Shown here: positions 18,090 through 26,678 of the stretch, in pieces
Layout: each line of letters starts with the position of its first letter
How positions within the stretch are numbered: position 1 is the stretch's first letter
Source: Devosia sp. ZB163
GTDB taxonomy: Bacteria > Pseudomonadota > Alphaproteobacteria > Rhizobiales > Devosiaceae
NCBI RefSeq assembly: GCF_028613635.1
Contig: NZ_JAQRMY010000004.1
Coordinates: 391,182-455,181, forward strand
Direction of reading: 5' to 3'
Length of the DNA: 64,000 nt
Notes under the pieces: generated by a model
Seen by the model: the letters and a program-made list of their open reading frames with translations, nothing else
The model's database searches: none
What the model was told of the DNA's origin: nothing
Program-made: the position numbers and the translations under genes

Positions 18090-18797
18090 ATGACCCTCAA
18101 AAAGCTCGTCGTTGCTGGTTTCGCGGTCGCCGCGCTGATGATGCCCTCGTTCGGGGCGTACGCGCAGGACGCTGCTCAGCCGGCAGCTCCCGCTGAAGGG
18201 GCGGCCCCGGCGGCGGGTGACCAGGCAGCTGCTCCGGCAGCGCCGACCAACGCCGATCCGACCAAGAACTGGCTCAAGGTCTGTGACCCGATCGACGGGG
18301 GCAAGAAGGCCTGTATCATGCGCCAGGTCGTCGTAACGAACGGCCAGTTCCTGGGTTCGTTCCTGCTGCGCGACGATCCGGGCCAGGAAAGCCGTCTGCT
18401 CGCCGTTGCCGCGGTGCCGCTCGGGGTACTCCTGCCCTTCGGCCTCACCTGGCAGATCGACGGCGGCAAGCCGATCCGCGTTCCGTTCATGCTGTGCGAT
18501 CCCCAGAGCTGCGCGACGCAGCTCGTGATCAACGAGGCCTATGTCAACAGCCTCAAGAAGGGCGGCACGCTCAAGCTGACGGCGAAGAACCGGCAGAACA
18601 AGGATCTCGTCATCAGCATCAGCCTCGCGGGCTTCACGTCCGTCTATGACGGCGAGGCCGCGATGACGTTCGACGAGTTCAACAAGCAGGCCGCGACGCC
18701 GAGCGCTCTCGAGAAGCAGCTGCAGGATCGCGCCGAAGAACTGCGTCAGCAGATGGGCACCGAGGGTGCTGCACCTGCCGAAGCTGCTCCGCAGTAA
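18090..18797 (+). CDS. ialB: Invasion-associated locus B (IalB) family protein
   Basis: The 235-residue protein has a signal peptide (residues 1-26, FGAYAQ) and a low-complexity Ala/Pro stretch to about 55. The IalB domain follows, with its conserved cysteines in KVCDPIDGGKKACIM and MLCDPQSCATQ that probably form disulfides. IalB proteins are periplasmic; the founding member aids erythrocyte invasion in Bartonella, but the family is common in free-living species and its molecular role is unclear. The ATG at 18090 has AAGGA upstream. A charged C-terminal helix and an Ala/Pro tail end the protein. Confidence 0.92.
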   Translation: MTLKKLVVAGFAVAALMMPSFGAYAQDAAQPAAPAEGAAPAAGDQAAAPAAPTNADPTKNWLKVCDPIDGGKKACIMRQVVVTNGQFLGSFLLRDDPGQESRLLAVAAVPLGVLLPFGLTWQIDGGKPIRVPFMLCDPQSCATQLVINEAYVNSLKKGGTLKLTAKNRQNKDLVISISLAGFTSVYDGEAAMTFDEFNKQAATPSALEKQLQDRAEELRQQMGTEGAAPAEAAPQ

Positions 18798-18819
18798 GCG
18801 GGCTACAATCGGAATGAAG

Positions 18820-18848
18820 AAAGGGCGCCAACCGGCGCCCTTTTTGTT
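18820..18848 (+). terminator. Intrinsic terminator after ialB
   Basis: AAAGGGCGCC (18820-18829), loop AACC, GGCGCCCTTT (18834-18843) and a T-rich tail give a classical rho-independent terminator. The stem can also serve the convergent UbiH-like gene ending at 18850, since its other side is pyrimidine-rich on the minus strand. Confidence 0.9.
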
Positions 18849-18849
18849 T

Positions 18850-20010
18850 TCAGCGTTCGCCCATGCCGAGGCCGAAGGCCTGCTTGCGCAGGGGCGGCAG
18901 CAGGCGCAGGGCCCAGAGGCCACCCGCACGGAGCGCCTGGGCAGGCAGGTAGTCGCTGAGGAGGGACCGGAACAGCGTATCCACCATGCCACCGGTGCGC
19001 TCGAGGTCGTCGGCGCGGCGGCGCGAATAGTCCTCGCTGACGGCGATGGCCCAGCTGGGCTGGCTGCGATCGGCGGCCGCGAGCGCTGCGGCGAGGTCGG
19101 CCACGTCGCGCAGGCCGAGGTTGAGGCCCTGTGCTCCGATCGGGGGGAAGGCATGGGCAGCCTCGCCGGCGAGGACGATGCCGTTCATGCCGGCGCGCTG
19201 GACCGTGAGGGTCGAGAGCAGGAACATGTGGGCCGGCGTCAGCAGCTGGATGTCGCCGAACAGGCGCTGAGACTTGGCGAGGAAGGTGGTCCGCAGTCCT
19301 TCGGGACCGGCTGCCTGGGCCGCCTTCAGCACTTCGCGATCATCGATCCACACGAGGTTCGCCCGGGATCCACCGGCTGGCACGAGGGTGAACGGCCCCT
19401 GTTCGTAGTGGAACTCGACCGATGCTCCACCGAGCGGGCGGGCCAGTTCGAGGTCGCAAACGAGTGCGGCCTGGGTGAAGCCGTGCTCGCGGGCGCGGAA
19501 GTCGGTGGCGACGCGGACGAGCGACTTCTTGCCGTCGGACCCGACCACGAGGGGGGCTTCGACAAGCTCGCCGTCCGCGAGCGTCAGTTGCCAGCTGTCC
19601 GTGGTGCGTTCGATGCCGCTGAGGGCGACCTCACGCGTTTCGAGATTGGCGAGGCGGCTGCGGGCAGTTTCGAAGGCTTCCAGCAGCTTGATGTTGGGGA
19701 AGTTCCAGCCGAATGCGGGGAGGCCCGCATCGCTGCTGTCGAACAGCGTCTCGGGAGCGCGGATGAGCCGGTCGGTGGCATCGATGATGCGGATCTGCGT
19801 CAGCGGATGGCCGATGTCGGCGGGCCGGTCGATCAGCCCGGCCGAGCGGAGATAGTCGACGCTCGGGCCCATCAGCGCCGAGGTGCGGCGATCCGGCGGG
19901 CCCTTGGGCGCGAGGTGCAGGGTGTTCAGGCCCGCCTTGGCCACCGCGACGGCGGCGGCGACGCCGGCCAGCCCGCCGCCGACGACAATGGCATCGTAGC
20001 GTGCACTCAT
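18850..20010 (-). CDS. UbiH/UbiF-family FAD-dependent hydroxylase
   Basis: This 386-residue flavoprotein monooxygenase has the FAD loop VVGGGLAG at the N-terminus, a central GSDGKKSLVR segment and the family motif GEAAHAFPPIGAQGLNLGLRD that binds FAD ribitol. Family members hydroxylate the benzoquinone ring during ubiquinone synthesis in the cytoplasm. Which ring position is used cannot be told. Its start overlaps the stop of a YeeE-like gene (ATGA), so it is the last gene of a three-gene leftward operon. Confidence 0.85.
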   Translation of the reverse strand: MSARYDAIVVGGGLAGVAAAVAVAKAGLNTLHLAPKGPPDRRTSALMGPSVDYLRSAGLIDRPADIGHPLTQIRIIDATDRLIRAPETLFDSSDAGLPAFGWNFPNIKLLEAFETARSRLANLETREVALSGIERTTDSWQLTLADGELVEAPLVVGSDGKKSLVRVATDFRAREHGFTQAALVCDLELARPLGGASVEFHYEQGPFTLVPAGGSRANLVWIDDREVLKAAQAAGPEGLRTTFLAKSQRLFGDIQLLTPAHMFLLSTLTVQRAGMNGIVLAGEAAHAFPPIGAQGLNLGLRDVADLAAALAAADRSQPSWAIAVSEDYSRRRADDLERTGGMVDTLFRSLLSDYLPAQALRAGGLWALRLLPPLRKQAFGLGMGER

Positions 20011-20480
20011 CGGGCCAGCGCCAATCGCTTGTCGCGGCCGCTGGGGATGATCAGTGCGCCGGCGTAGGAGCCCACGAACAGCGCGACAAGGAACACCAGC
20101 AGGTCGGGCGGCCAGAAGGCGATCAGCGAGATCGCGGGGCCGGGGCAGATGCCGGACATGCCCCAGCCGATGCCGAACAGGACTGCGCCACCGACCAGCG
20201 GGGCGTCGATGTGGTGGAACTCAGGTTCGTTGAACCGGGTATCGAACAGCGGAGCCTGCCGGCGGCGGCCGATGCGTACCGCAATGAACATCACGACGAT
20301 GGCGGGGACGATGACGAAGGCGAGGCTCGGGTCCCATCCGCCGGTCGGAATGGCCCCGAAATCGAGGAAGCGCAGGACCTTCAGCGGATCGACCATCTGC
20401 GAGACGTAGAGGCCGGCGCCGAAGAGCAGGCCGCTGAGCGCGGCCGTGGCGAGGTAGGGAAGGCGGATTTGCGCGGCCAT
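20007..20480 (-). CDS. YeeE/YedE-type sulfur transporter subunit, second half (DUF6691-like)
   Basis: The 157-residue membrane protein has about four hydrophobic segments and the conserved signature GIGWGMSGICPGPAISL with its cysteine near residue 118. Such proteins work with an N-terminal-half partner to import thiosulfate or related sulfur species. The ATG at 20480 follows the partner stop after a single base, and the stop overlaps the start of the hydroxylase gene. An in-frame upstream opening lies within the partner and was not used. Confidence 0.85.
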   Translation of the reverse strand: MAAQIRLPYLATAALSGLLFGAGLYVSQMVDPLKVLRFLDFGAIPTGGWDPSLAFVIVPAIVVMFIAVRIGRRRQAPLFDTRFNEPEFHHIDAPLVGGAVLFGIGWGMSGICPGPAISLIAFWPPDLLVFLVALFVGSYAGALIIPSGRDKRLALAR

Positions 20481-20481
20481 T

Positions 20482-20961
20482 TCAGACGATCCCGGTGATG
20501 GCGACGGTAAGGATGGCGACGGAGAAGAACACTCCGACCGCAACGAAGGAACGCTTCGACAGGCGCGCGATGCCGCAGACACCATGGCCGGAGGTGCAGC
20601 CGTTGCCGATCTTGGTGCCGAAGCCGATCAGGAGGCCCGATACAGCGATCCAGAGCGGGGCGGGAATCTTCCAGCCCGGCGGCGGCGCGGCCAGCTGTGC
20701 CGGCTGTCCACCGGGGCCGCCAACGCCGAGGCCGGGAAGCAGCCAGGATGCGGCGAACGTGCCAAGCACGAGCGCGACGAGGAACACGAGGCGCCAGATT
20801 ACCGTACGGGCCGGCGGCAACAGCTGGCCGAAGATTCCGGAGATGCCGGCGATACGGCCGTTGCCGAGCCAGAGGAGGGCGGATGCGAGGCCGATGAGCA
20901 CCCCGCCAGCCAGTGCGGGGATGGGAGCGAAGGAATCCATGTGACGGGAGCTTTCAGACAC
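20482..20961 (-). CDS. YeeE/YedE-type sulfur transporter subunit, first half
   Basis: This 159-residue inner-membrane protein has about four hydrophobic segments and the hallmark GNGCTSGHGVCG with two cysteines thought to relay the sulfur substrate. With the next gene it makes a two-protein YeeE/YedE system for thiosulfate uptake. The start is doubtful: GTG at 20961 or ATG at 20940, neither with a clear ribosome site. No rhodanese or ArsR-type regulator lies beside it. Confidence 0.85.
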   Translation of the reverse strand: MSESSRHMDSFAPIPALAGGVLIGLASALLWLGNGRIAGISGIFGQLLPPARTVIWRLVFLVALVLGTFAASWLLPGLGVGGPGGQPAQLAAPPPGWKIPAPLWIAVSGLLIGFGTKIGNGCTSGHGVCGIARLSKRSFVAVGVFFSVAILTVAITGIV

Positions 20962-21140
20962 GAACGGCGTTCAGGATAGCAACGGATGGTGCGAGGGGCC
21001 AGCCGGCCGGAGAGTGGATCGTCCCAAGCCATATGTGCAGAACGAGAAAATACATCGCTGTGAGCGGGCAAAGACGTGCCCTTTCAACTGTGTGCGTCCC
21101 ATCATAAGTATGGCGCCACGCAAGACCTCCGGAGCCGTCG

Positions 21141-21995
21141 ATGCTTGAACTTCTCTACGACCCCAACGTGTGGGCCGCTTTCCTGACTCTCACGGCGATG
21201 GAGATCGTGCTCGGCATCGACAACATCGTCTTCATTTCGGTGCTCGTGTCGCGGCTCCCCAAGGAGCAGGCTGACAAGGCCCGCAAGCTGGGCCTGGCGC
21301 TGGCGCTGATCTTCCGCATCGCCCTGCTGCTGGTCATCTCGTGGATCATCGGGCTCACGCAGCCGGCCTTCGATGTCGCCGGGTTCGCGCCGACGTGGAA
21401 AGACCTGATCCTGATCCTGGGCGGTGGCTTCCTGATCTACAAGGCGACGCACGAGATGCACGCCGAGATGGAGGCGCCGCATGAGGAGGAGGATAACCTC
21501 AAGCGCACGGCCACGATGGCGTTCGCCGCGATCATCAGCCAGATCATCCTGATCGACCTCGTCTTCTCCGTCGATTCGATCGTCACCGCAGTCGGCATGG
21601 CCGACCATGTGGAAGTGATGGTCGCGGCGGTGATCGTCGCTGTCGCCGTGATGTTCGTCGCCTCCGGCCCGGTTGCAGATTTCGTCGCCAAGCATCCGAC
21701 CACCAAGATGCTGGCGCTGGCCTTCCTGCTGCTGATCGGCACGTCGCTGGTCGCCGATGGCCTCGGCTTCCACATCCCCAAGGGCTACATCTACTCGGCC
21801 ATGGCGTTCTCGGTTCTCGTCGAGGCCGTCAACGTCATTGCCAAGGAGCGCAGGCAGCGCCGGAGGCCAGTAGCCGCCGCGACGGCTCCGGCGGTTCCGG
21901 CAGTTGCCGACGGCGAGGCGCCGGCGAAGGCCAGGCCGAAGTCGACGCCCGCCTCGCGGGCCCGCTCGAAGCCCAAGTCCGCACCAAGGAAGTGA
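21141..21995 (+). CDS. TerC family integral membrane protein
   Basis: The 284-residue protein has about seven membrane segments and the two acidic TerC motifs, MEIVLGIDNIVFIS near residue 20 and DLVFSVDSIVTAVGM near 140. TerC/Alx relatives export manganese or act in metal-ion and tellurite resistance; which applies is unknown. A Lys/Arg/Ala/Pro-rich cytoplasmic tail of about 45 residues follows the last segment. I looked for a manganese (yybP-ykoY) riboswitch upstream and saw none. Confidence 0.92.
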   Translation: MLELLYDPNVWAAFLTLTAMEIVLGIDNIVFISVLVSRLPKEQADKARKLGLALALIFRIALLLVISWIIGLTQPAFDVAGFAPTWKDLILILGGGFLIYKATHEMHAEMEAPHEEEDNLKRTATMAFAAIISQIILIDLVFSVDSIVTAVGMADHVEVMVAAVIVAVAVMFVASGPVADFVAKHPTTKMLALAFLLLIGTSLVADGLGFHIPKGYIYSAMAFSVLVEAVNVIAKERRQRRRPVAAATAPAVPAVADGEAPAKARPKSTPASRARSKPKSAPRK

Positions 21996-21998
21996 ACC

Positions 21999-22970
21999 AT
22001 GACCCGCGCTTTTGTCGTTCATGAGTATGGTGGGCCGGAGAAGCTGAAGCTCGAGGATATCGAGGTCGGTGCCCCCGGTCCGGGGCAGATCCGGCTGCGG
22101 CATCGGGCGATCGGCATCAACTTCGTCGACACCTACCAGCGCTCGGGGCTCTACAAGGTCGCGCTGCCGTTCGTGCCGGGCAATGAAGGCGCGGGCGACG
22201 TGGTTGCCGTGGGCCCCGGCGTCACCGACTTCGCCGTGGGCGACCGGGTCGGGTACACGGGGGCGGTCGGCGCCTATGCCGAGGAACGCCTGCTTGCCGC
22301 CGACAAGGCCGTGAGGCTCCCCGACAACATCACCTACGAGGTGGCGGCCGCGTCCCTGCTCAAGGGTACGACGGCCTTCTACCTGCTGCACTGGACGTAT
22401 GCGCTCAAGGCGGGTGAGACGATTCTCGTGCATGCCGCGGCGGGCGGAACCGGGCAGATTCTGACGCAATGGGCCAAGGCGCTTGGCGCCACGGTGATCG
22501 GGACGGCCGGATCGGAGGAGAAGTGCGAGATCGTGCGCAAGAACGGCGCGGACCTTGCCATCAACTACCGGACGGAGAATTTCGTCGAGCATGTCAGGCA
22601 GTTCACCGGCGGCAAGGGCGTCGACGTGGTCTATGACGGGGTCGGCGCGGCAACGTTCGAGCCGTCGCTCGATTGCCTGCGTCCGCGCGGCCTGATGGTG
22701 AGCTTCGGCAACGCCTCGGGGCCGGTATCGGTGCCGCGCCTCGGCATTCTCGCCGACAAGGGATCGCTCTACGTCACGCGACCGACCAGCGGGGCCTATT
22801 TCCGCACGGCGGAGGACATTCGCACCGCCGCCGATGCGCTGTTCAACCTCATCGAGTTGGGCAAGATCAGCGTTGCGATCGACCACACCTGGCCGCTCGA
22901 GAAGGCGGCCGAGGCACAGCGGGCACTTGAGGATCGCAAGACGACCGGATCGACGCTGCTCTTGCCGTAG
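21999..22970 (+). CDS. Quinone oxidoreductase (zeta-crystallin-like MDR)
   Basis: This 323-residue medium-chain reductase without structural zinc uses NADPH to reduce quinones. It shows the N-terminal GroES-like domain (NFVDTYQRSGLYK), the nucleotide-binding HAAAGGTGQI near 145, and the GVDVVYDGVG segment typical of QOR. It starts three bases after terC and is probably cotranscribed. Confidence 0.93.
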   Translation: MTRAFVVHEYGGPEKLKLEDIEVGAPGPGQIRLRHRAIGINFVDTYQRSGLYKVALPFVPGNEGAGDVVAVGPGVTDFAVGDRVGYTGAVGAYAEERLLAADKAVRLPDNITYEVAAASLLKGTTAFYLLHWTYALKAGETILVHAAAGGTGQILTQWAKALGATVIGTAGSEEKCEIVRKNGADLAINYRTENFVEHVRQFTGGKGVDVVYDGVGAATFEPSLDCLRPRGLMVSFGNASGPVSVPRLGILADKGSLYVTRPTSGAYFRTAEDIRTAADALFNLIELGKISVAIDHTWPLEKAAEAQRALEDRKTTGSTLLLP

Positions 22971-23000
22971 CGGCCCGAGACCGCTAAACGCGAAGCCGTC

Positions 23001-23090
23001 GGGTAGGTGGCAGAGCGGTTGATTGCTCCGGTCTTGAAAACCGGCGAACGTGCAAGCGTTCCGGGGGTTCGAATCCCTCCCTACCCGCCA
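23001..23090 (+). tRNA. tRNA-Ser(UGA)
   Basis: The 90-base sequence folds as a class II tRNA with a long variable arm. Acceptor GGGTAGG pairs with CCTACCC, the anticodon loop CTTGAAA carries TGA, the T-loop reads GGTTCGAATCC and CCA is encoded at 23088-23090. Confidence 0.97.
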
Positions 23091-23182
23091 TTATCCTTGA
23101 CAGTTCCCGCCGACGGGCGTGCCGTAGGCTGGTTCGCGGTACGCGGGCCATGCCGCCCATTCGAGCAGGAAAGGGGACTGTC

Positions 23183-23398
23183 ATGCCCAACCATATCTAC
23201 AAGAGAATCGACCTCGTGGGCTCATCGACCGAGTCCGTGACTGATGCGATCGAGGGCGCCATCGCGCGCGCCCACCGGACGACGAGGAACCTCGAGTGGT
23301 TCGAGGTCGAGCAGATCCGGGGCTCGATCGAGAGCGGCAAGGTCGCGCAGTACCAGGTCGTGATGAAGGTCGGCTTCCGGATAGACGAGCCGGGCTGA
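23183..23398 (+). CDS. Dodecin family protein
   Basis: Dodecins are small hollow dodecamers that store or buffer flavins in the cytoplasm. The 71-residue product matches throughout: IYKRIDLVGSSTESV, the AIARAHRTTRNLEWFEV core with its flavin-stacking Trp, and the final YQVVMKVGFRID strand. The ATG at 23183 has an AGGGGA ribosome site. It stands just after tRNA-Ser. Confidence 0.93.
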   Translation: MPNHIYKRIDLVGSSTESVTDAIEGAIARAHRTTRNLEWFEVEQIRGSIESGKVAQYQVVMKVGFRIDEPG

Positions 23399-23561
23399 TT
23401 GCTCAGAAGGGATCGACTGCGTCTGATCTTCTTATCGTCAGACTGTCCGGGCTGCCGTCTATTCGCTGCATGGCGGCAAATGTGATGCGCTGATTGTACA
23501 GTATAGAACACGCGCCATCTTGAGAAAGATTTTCCGGGGCGGCGCATGTTACTGATTCTGC

Positions 23562-23696
23562 ATGATGTACGTGCGCTTGATAGGCATGTTCGCCGTGCTG
23601 CTGGTGGTGAATGCGCTGCTGCTCGTCGGAGCCACAGCCGTTGCACAGCCAGAGGACGCGGAGATTGGCCTGATCGACTGGCTGATGAAGCCTTGA
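23562..23696 (+). CDS. Putative small membrane or secreted protein, 44 aa
   Basis: An ATGATG start opens a 44-residue frame whose first 28 residues are strongly hydrophobic (IGMFAVLLVVNALLLVG) and whose tail is acidic and Trp-containing (EDAEIGLIDWLMKP). It looks like a single-span protein or a signal peptide with a tiny mature part. Codon use matches the genome. There is no clear ribosome site, so it remains tentative. Confidence 0.4.
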   Translation: MMYVRLIGMFAVLLVVNALLLVGATAVAQPEDAEIGLIDWLMKP

Positions 23697-23712
23697 AGCG
23701 GAACTGGCCTGC

Positions 23713-24276
23713 CTAGGCGGCCGTTGCCGAGGGCCTGACCCATTGGGTCTGCACGACACCCCGATCAATGACTTCCATGTCGCGAGCCTCGAGACCGGCG
23801 CCCGGCAGGACGAGCCGGGGGTGGCCCTTGCTGAAGCAGGGGATGCCGTCGGGCAGGGTCAGTGAGCGGACCTCGGAGAGAATGAAGCGATCGTAGTGGG
23901 GCACGAACAGGTCGAACGTGCCCGTTCCGCCGGTGACGGCGACCGTCCCCTCGAGGATGCCCAATCGAGCCAGCAGATCGGCGATGGCGATGCCCCCGGG
24001 GTTCCAGAGGGTGGCCAGCGGATCGCCCGGGTCGGATGCCAGGTCGGCGACGGATCTGGTGAGGACCAGTCGCCGGCGGCCCGGGTTGGGGTGGCGAGCG
24101 TGGCCCAGGCGGCCCAGCACCACGATGGCGGCGCGATCCAGCGCTGCCTGGAAGAGACGCCAATCGGCATCGCTGTGCAGGGCGGCGGGCATGCTGCCAT
24201 CGGCGGCGGCGATCATGCCGTCGACGGAGACGATGGCGTGGCCTTCGACGGTGACTTTGGTTCCGGGGATCGGCAT
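23713..24276 (-). CDS. RibD C-terminal / dihydrofolate reductase-fold protein
   Basis: The 187-residue product has the fold of the RibD reductase domain and bacterial DHFR-like enzymes: GHAIVSVDGMIAA near the start, then VVLGRLGHARHPNPG, TGGTGTFDLFVPHYD and a C-terminal strand. Members reduce pterin- or riboflavin-type precursors with NADPH; the substrate here is unknown. The ATG at 24276 was preferred over a TTG at 24312, as it matches where the conserved strand begins. It diverges from pxpB across a short spacer. Confidence 0.75.
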   Translation of the reverse strand: MPIPGTKVTVEGHAIVSVDGMIAAADGSMPAALHSDADWRLFQAALDRAAIVVLGRLGHARHPNPGRRRLVLTRSVADLASDPGDPLATLWNPGGIAIADLLARLGILEGTVAVTGGTGTFDLFVPHYDRFILSEVRSLTLPDGIPCFSKGHPRLVLPGAGLEARDMEVIDRGVVQTQWVRPSATAA

Positions 24277-24353
24277 GGGGTCGGCTGTATCGACTGTCGC
24301 GACAGGCCGCAAGCGGCGTGCTAGTCAGGCGGCATGTATCGGGAGCCCTTGAT

Positions 24354-24995
24354 TTGACACCGGTTATCCTGCCGATCGGCGATCAGGGGCTGCTGGTCCG
24401 TTTCGGAGAGACGCTGACGGACGAGGCCAATCTTGCGGCTGTGGCGCTCGCCTCGCGGGTGGAACGTGCCGGGATAGGCGGTGTCGTCGAGGTGGTGCCG
24501 AACCTGATCTCCGTGCTGCTTCGCTATGACCCACGTGCCATCGGCTTCGAACGGCTGGCCGGCGAGGTACGGCTGCTGATGGCGCCTGCCGGCGAGCAAG
24601 TGGAGGACGGCGTCGAGCGGTCGATAGAGGTGGTGTTCGATGGCGAGGACCTGGACGAGCTGGCTGAGGTCACGGGACTGACCCGCGATGCGTTCATCGC
24701 TGCCCATAACGCGCGACCGCTGCGCGTGCTTGCGACCGGCTTTGCGCCGGGCTTCATCTATTGCGGCATGCATCCGGACGCGCTTGCGGTGCCGCGGCGG
24801 CAGGTGGTGAGGCGGCAGGTGCCCGCGGGGACGGTGCTGTTCGCGGCCGGACAGACTGCGGTGACATCGACGCCGATTCCGACGGGCTGGCACATCATCG
24901 GGCGGACCGGTTTTCGTAATTTCGATCCCGGAGCGAATACGCCGACGACGGTGGTGGCGGGGGATCGGATCCAGTTCGAGGCAGTGGCGCTGTGA
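24354..24995 (+). CDS. pxpB: 5-oxoprolinase subunit PxpB (KipI-like)
   Basis: PxpB, PxpC and PxpA together cleave 5-oxoproline (pyroglutamate) to glutamate using ATP. The 213-residue protein shows LPIGDQGLLVRFG at the start, the FAPGFIYCGMHP motif and VAGDRIQF at the end. A TTG at 24354, nine bases after GGGAG, is the likeliest start, although a GTG at 24318 is in frame. Its stop overlaps the pxpC start (GTGA). Confidence 0.92.
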   Translation: MTPVILPIGDQGLLVRFGETLTDEANLAAVALASRVERAGIGGVVEVVPNLISVLLRYDPRAIGFERLAGEVRLLMAPAGEQVEDGVERSIEVVFDGEDLDELAEVTGLTRDAFIAAHNARPLRVLATGFAPGFIYCGMHPDALAVPRRQVVRRQVPAGTVLFAAGQTAVTSTPIPTGWHIIGRTGFRNFDPGANTPTTVVAGDRIQFEAVAL

Positions 24996-25882
24996 CCATC
25001 AGGATTGTCCGCGCGGGCCCGCTCACCACGATACAGGATGCCGGCCGACCGGGTCAGCTTCGCCACGGGATCAGCGCCTCGGGCCCGATGGACAGGACAT
25101 CGTTCCGGCGTGCAGGCGGCTGGCTGGGCGCGGCTAGCAGTGCCGGTATCGAGTTCACGCAGGCCGGGTTGAGCTTTCTGGTCGAGGACGAGGGCGTTTC
25201 CTGCGCCTTCGATGGTGGGGATTTCACGCTGAAGGTCGATGGCGTGTCGCAGTTGTGGCCGACGCGAGTAGTGCTGGGGCCAGGCAGCGTGGTCGACATC
25301 CTGCCGGGCGGGGCGGGCAACTATGGCTACATCCGGTTCGACCGGGAGATCGATGTTCCGGTGGTGATGGGTAGCCGCGCCACGAGCTCGATCGCCGGAT
25401 TGGGCGGCTTCGACGGGAGGGCCCTGGGCAAAGGAGACGTCCTGCGGTTCGGCGCTGCGCTAGCGCCAGGGCGGGCGCCGCATCCGCATGCTGCCGAGGT
25501 GGCAGCTGGGCCGATCCGGGTCACCTGGGGGATCCATGCCGACGGGTTCGATCCTGCCATTCGGCAGCGCTTCGTCGAGGAGAGTTTTGTCATTTCCAAT
25601 CAGATCGACCGGATGGGTGTGCGGCTCACTGATAGGGCTAATGTCTTTGCCGGGGCGGGCATTCTCTCGCTGGTGTCCGATGCCGTCGTGCCGGGCGATG
25701 TCCAGATTCTCGGTGATGGTACGCCGATCGTGCTGATGCGGGATCACCAGCCAACCGGCGGGTACCCTCGGATCGCGACCGTGGTCACGGCCGACCTCGA
25801 CAGGTTGGCGCAGTTGCGGCCGGGCAGCGAGGTGCGCTTCGAGCCGATAACCGTGGCCCATGCACAGGAACTGATGCGGTGA
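24992..25882 (+). CDS. pxpC: 5-oxoprolinase subunit PxpC (KipA-like)
   Basis: This 296-residue subunit of the prokaryotic 5-oxoprolinase has the family opening IVRAGPLTTIQDAGRPG, the GISASGPMD motif, and a late ILGDGTPIVLMRDHQPTGGY segment. It overlaps both neighbours by four bases (GTGA on each side), so all three subunits are made from one coupled message. Confidence 0.94.
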   Translation: MTIRIVRAGPLTTIQDAGRPGQLRHGISASGPMDRTSFRRAGGWLGAASSAGIEFTQAGLSFLVEDEGVSCAFDGGDFTLKVDGVSQLWPTRVVLGPGSVVDILPGGAGNYGYIRFDREIDVPVVMGSRATSSIAGLGGFDGRALGKGDVLRFGAALAPGRAPHPHAAEVAAGPIRVTWGIHADGFDPAIRQRFVEESFVISNQIDRMGVRLTDRANVFAGAGILSLVSDAVVPGDVQILGDGTPIVLMRDHQPTGGYPRIATVVTADLDRLAQLRPGSEVRFEPITVAHAQELMR

Positions 25883-26622
25883 AGACGCTCGATCTCAATG
25901 CCGACCTCGGCGAGGGCATGCCGGGCGACGAGGCGCTGCTGGACATCGTGTCGTCGGCCTCGATCGCGTGCGGCGGTCATGCCGGAGATGAAACGACGAT
26001 GCGGGTCGCGCTGCGCGCGGCTCACCGGCGCGGCGTCGCCGTCGGAGCGCATCCGGGGTTCGTTGATCGCGAGCATTTCGGGCGGCGGCGGCTGGTGCTG
26101 CCGCCGGAGGAGCTCGATGAGCAGGTGCGCGGGCAGGTACGCGATCTGGTCGAGATTGCCGGGGACGAGGGCGTGCCGGTGCGCTACCTGAAGTTGCACG
26201 GCGCGCTGGCGAATATGGCCGCCGAGGAACCCGCCGTCGCGGCGCTGTGTTTTGCCTCAGTGACGGGACTGGTCCCCGGGCTGTCGGTGCTGGCGATCGA
26301 TGGGAGCGCGCAGGTCGAGGTGGCCGAGGCGATGGGCTATCCAGTGGTGCGCGAGGCCTATGCCGATCGGGCCTACCAGCCGAATGGCCTGCTGGTGCCG
26401 CGATCGGAGCCGGGCGCGGTGCTGCACGATGCCGGCATGATTGCCGAGCGGGCGGTGCGGCTGGCGCAGGCGGGGGAACTGGTGGCGATCGACGGAACCG
26501 TGATCGCGACCAGCGCCACGTCGCTATGCATCCACGGCGATACCGAGGAAGCGGTGGCCATCGCGCGAGCGGTGCGGCAGGCGCTCGAGGCGGACGGGAT
26601 CGTTATCCGCGCGCCCTACTGA
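25879..26622 (+). CDS. pxpA: 5-oxoprolinase subunit PxpA (LamB/YcsF family)
   Basis: The 247-residue protein has all LamB/YcsF hallmarks: [49 protein letters not shown] and REAYADRAY. It binds 5-oxoproline and a metal in the PxpABC complex. Translation begins at a GTG overlapping the pxpC stop. folD follows after 56 bases. Confidence 0.95.
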   Translation: MKTLDLNADLGEGMPGDEALLDIVSSASIACGGHAGDETTMRVALRAAHRRGVAVGAHPGFVDREHFGRRRLVLPPEELDEQVRGQVRDLVEIAGDEGVPVRYLKLHGALANMAAEEPAVAALCFASVTGLVPGLSVLAIDGSAQVEVAEAMGYPVVREAYADRAYQPNGLLVPRSEPGAVLHDAGMIAERAVRLAQAGELVAIDGTVIATSATSLCIHGDTEEAVAIARAVRQALEADGIVIRAPY

Positions 26623-26678
26623 GGTTGCGCCGGAAGGCGACTTGTTCCATATCGGCGGCTCCAGCCCGAGGAGTTCCA

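Noticed and set aside
20482-20585. YeeE halves as one gene split by a frameshift
   Set aside because: Each half has its own conserved motif, start and stop, and two-gene YeeE/YedE systems of this size are well known.
20962-21140. Manganese riboswitch before terC
   Set aside because: I looked for the paired conserved yybP-ykoY loops and found no matching stems or sequence; the spacer has no clear structure.
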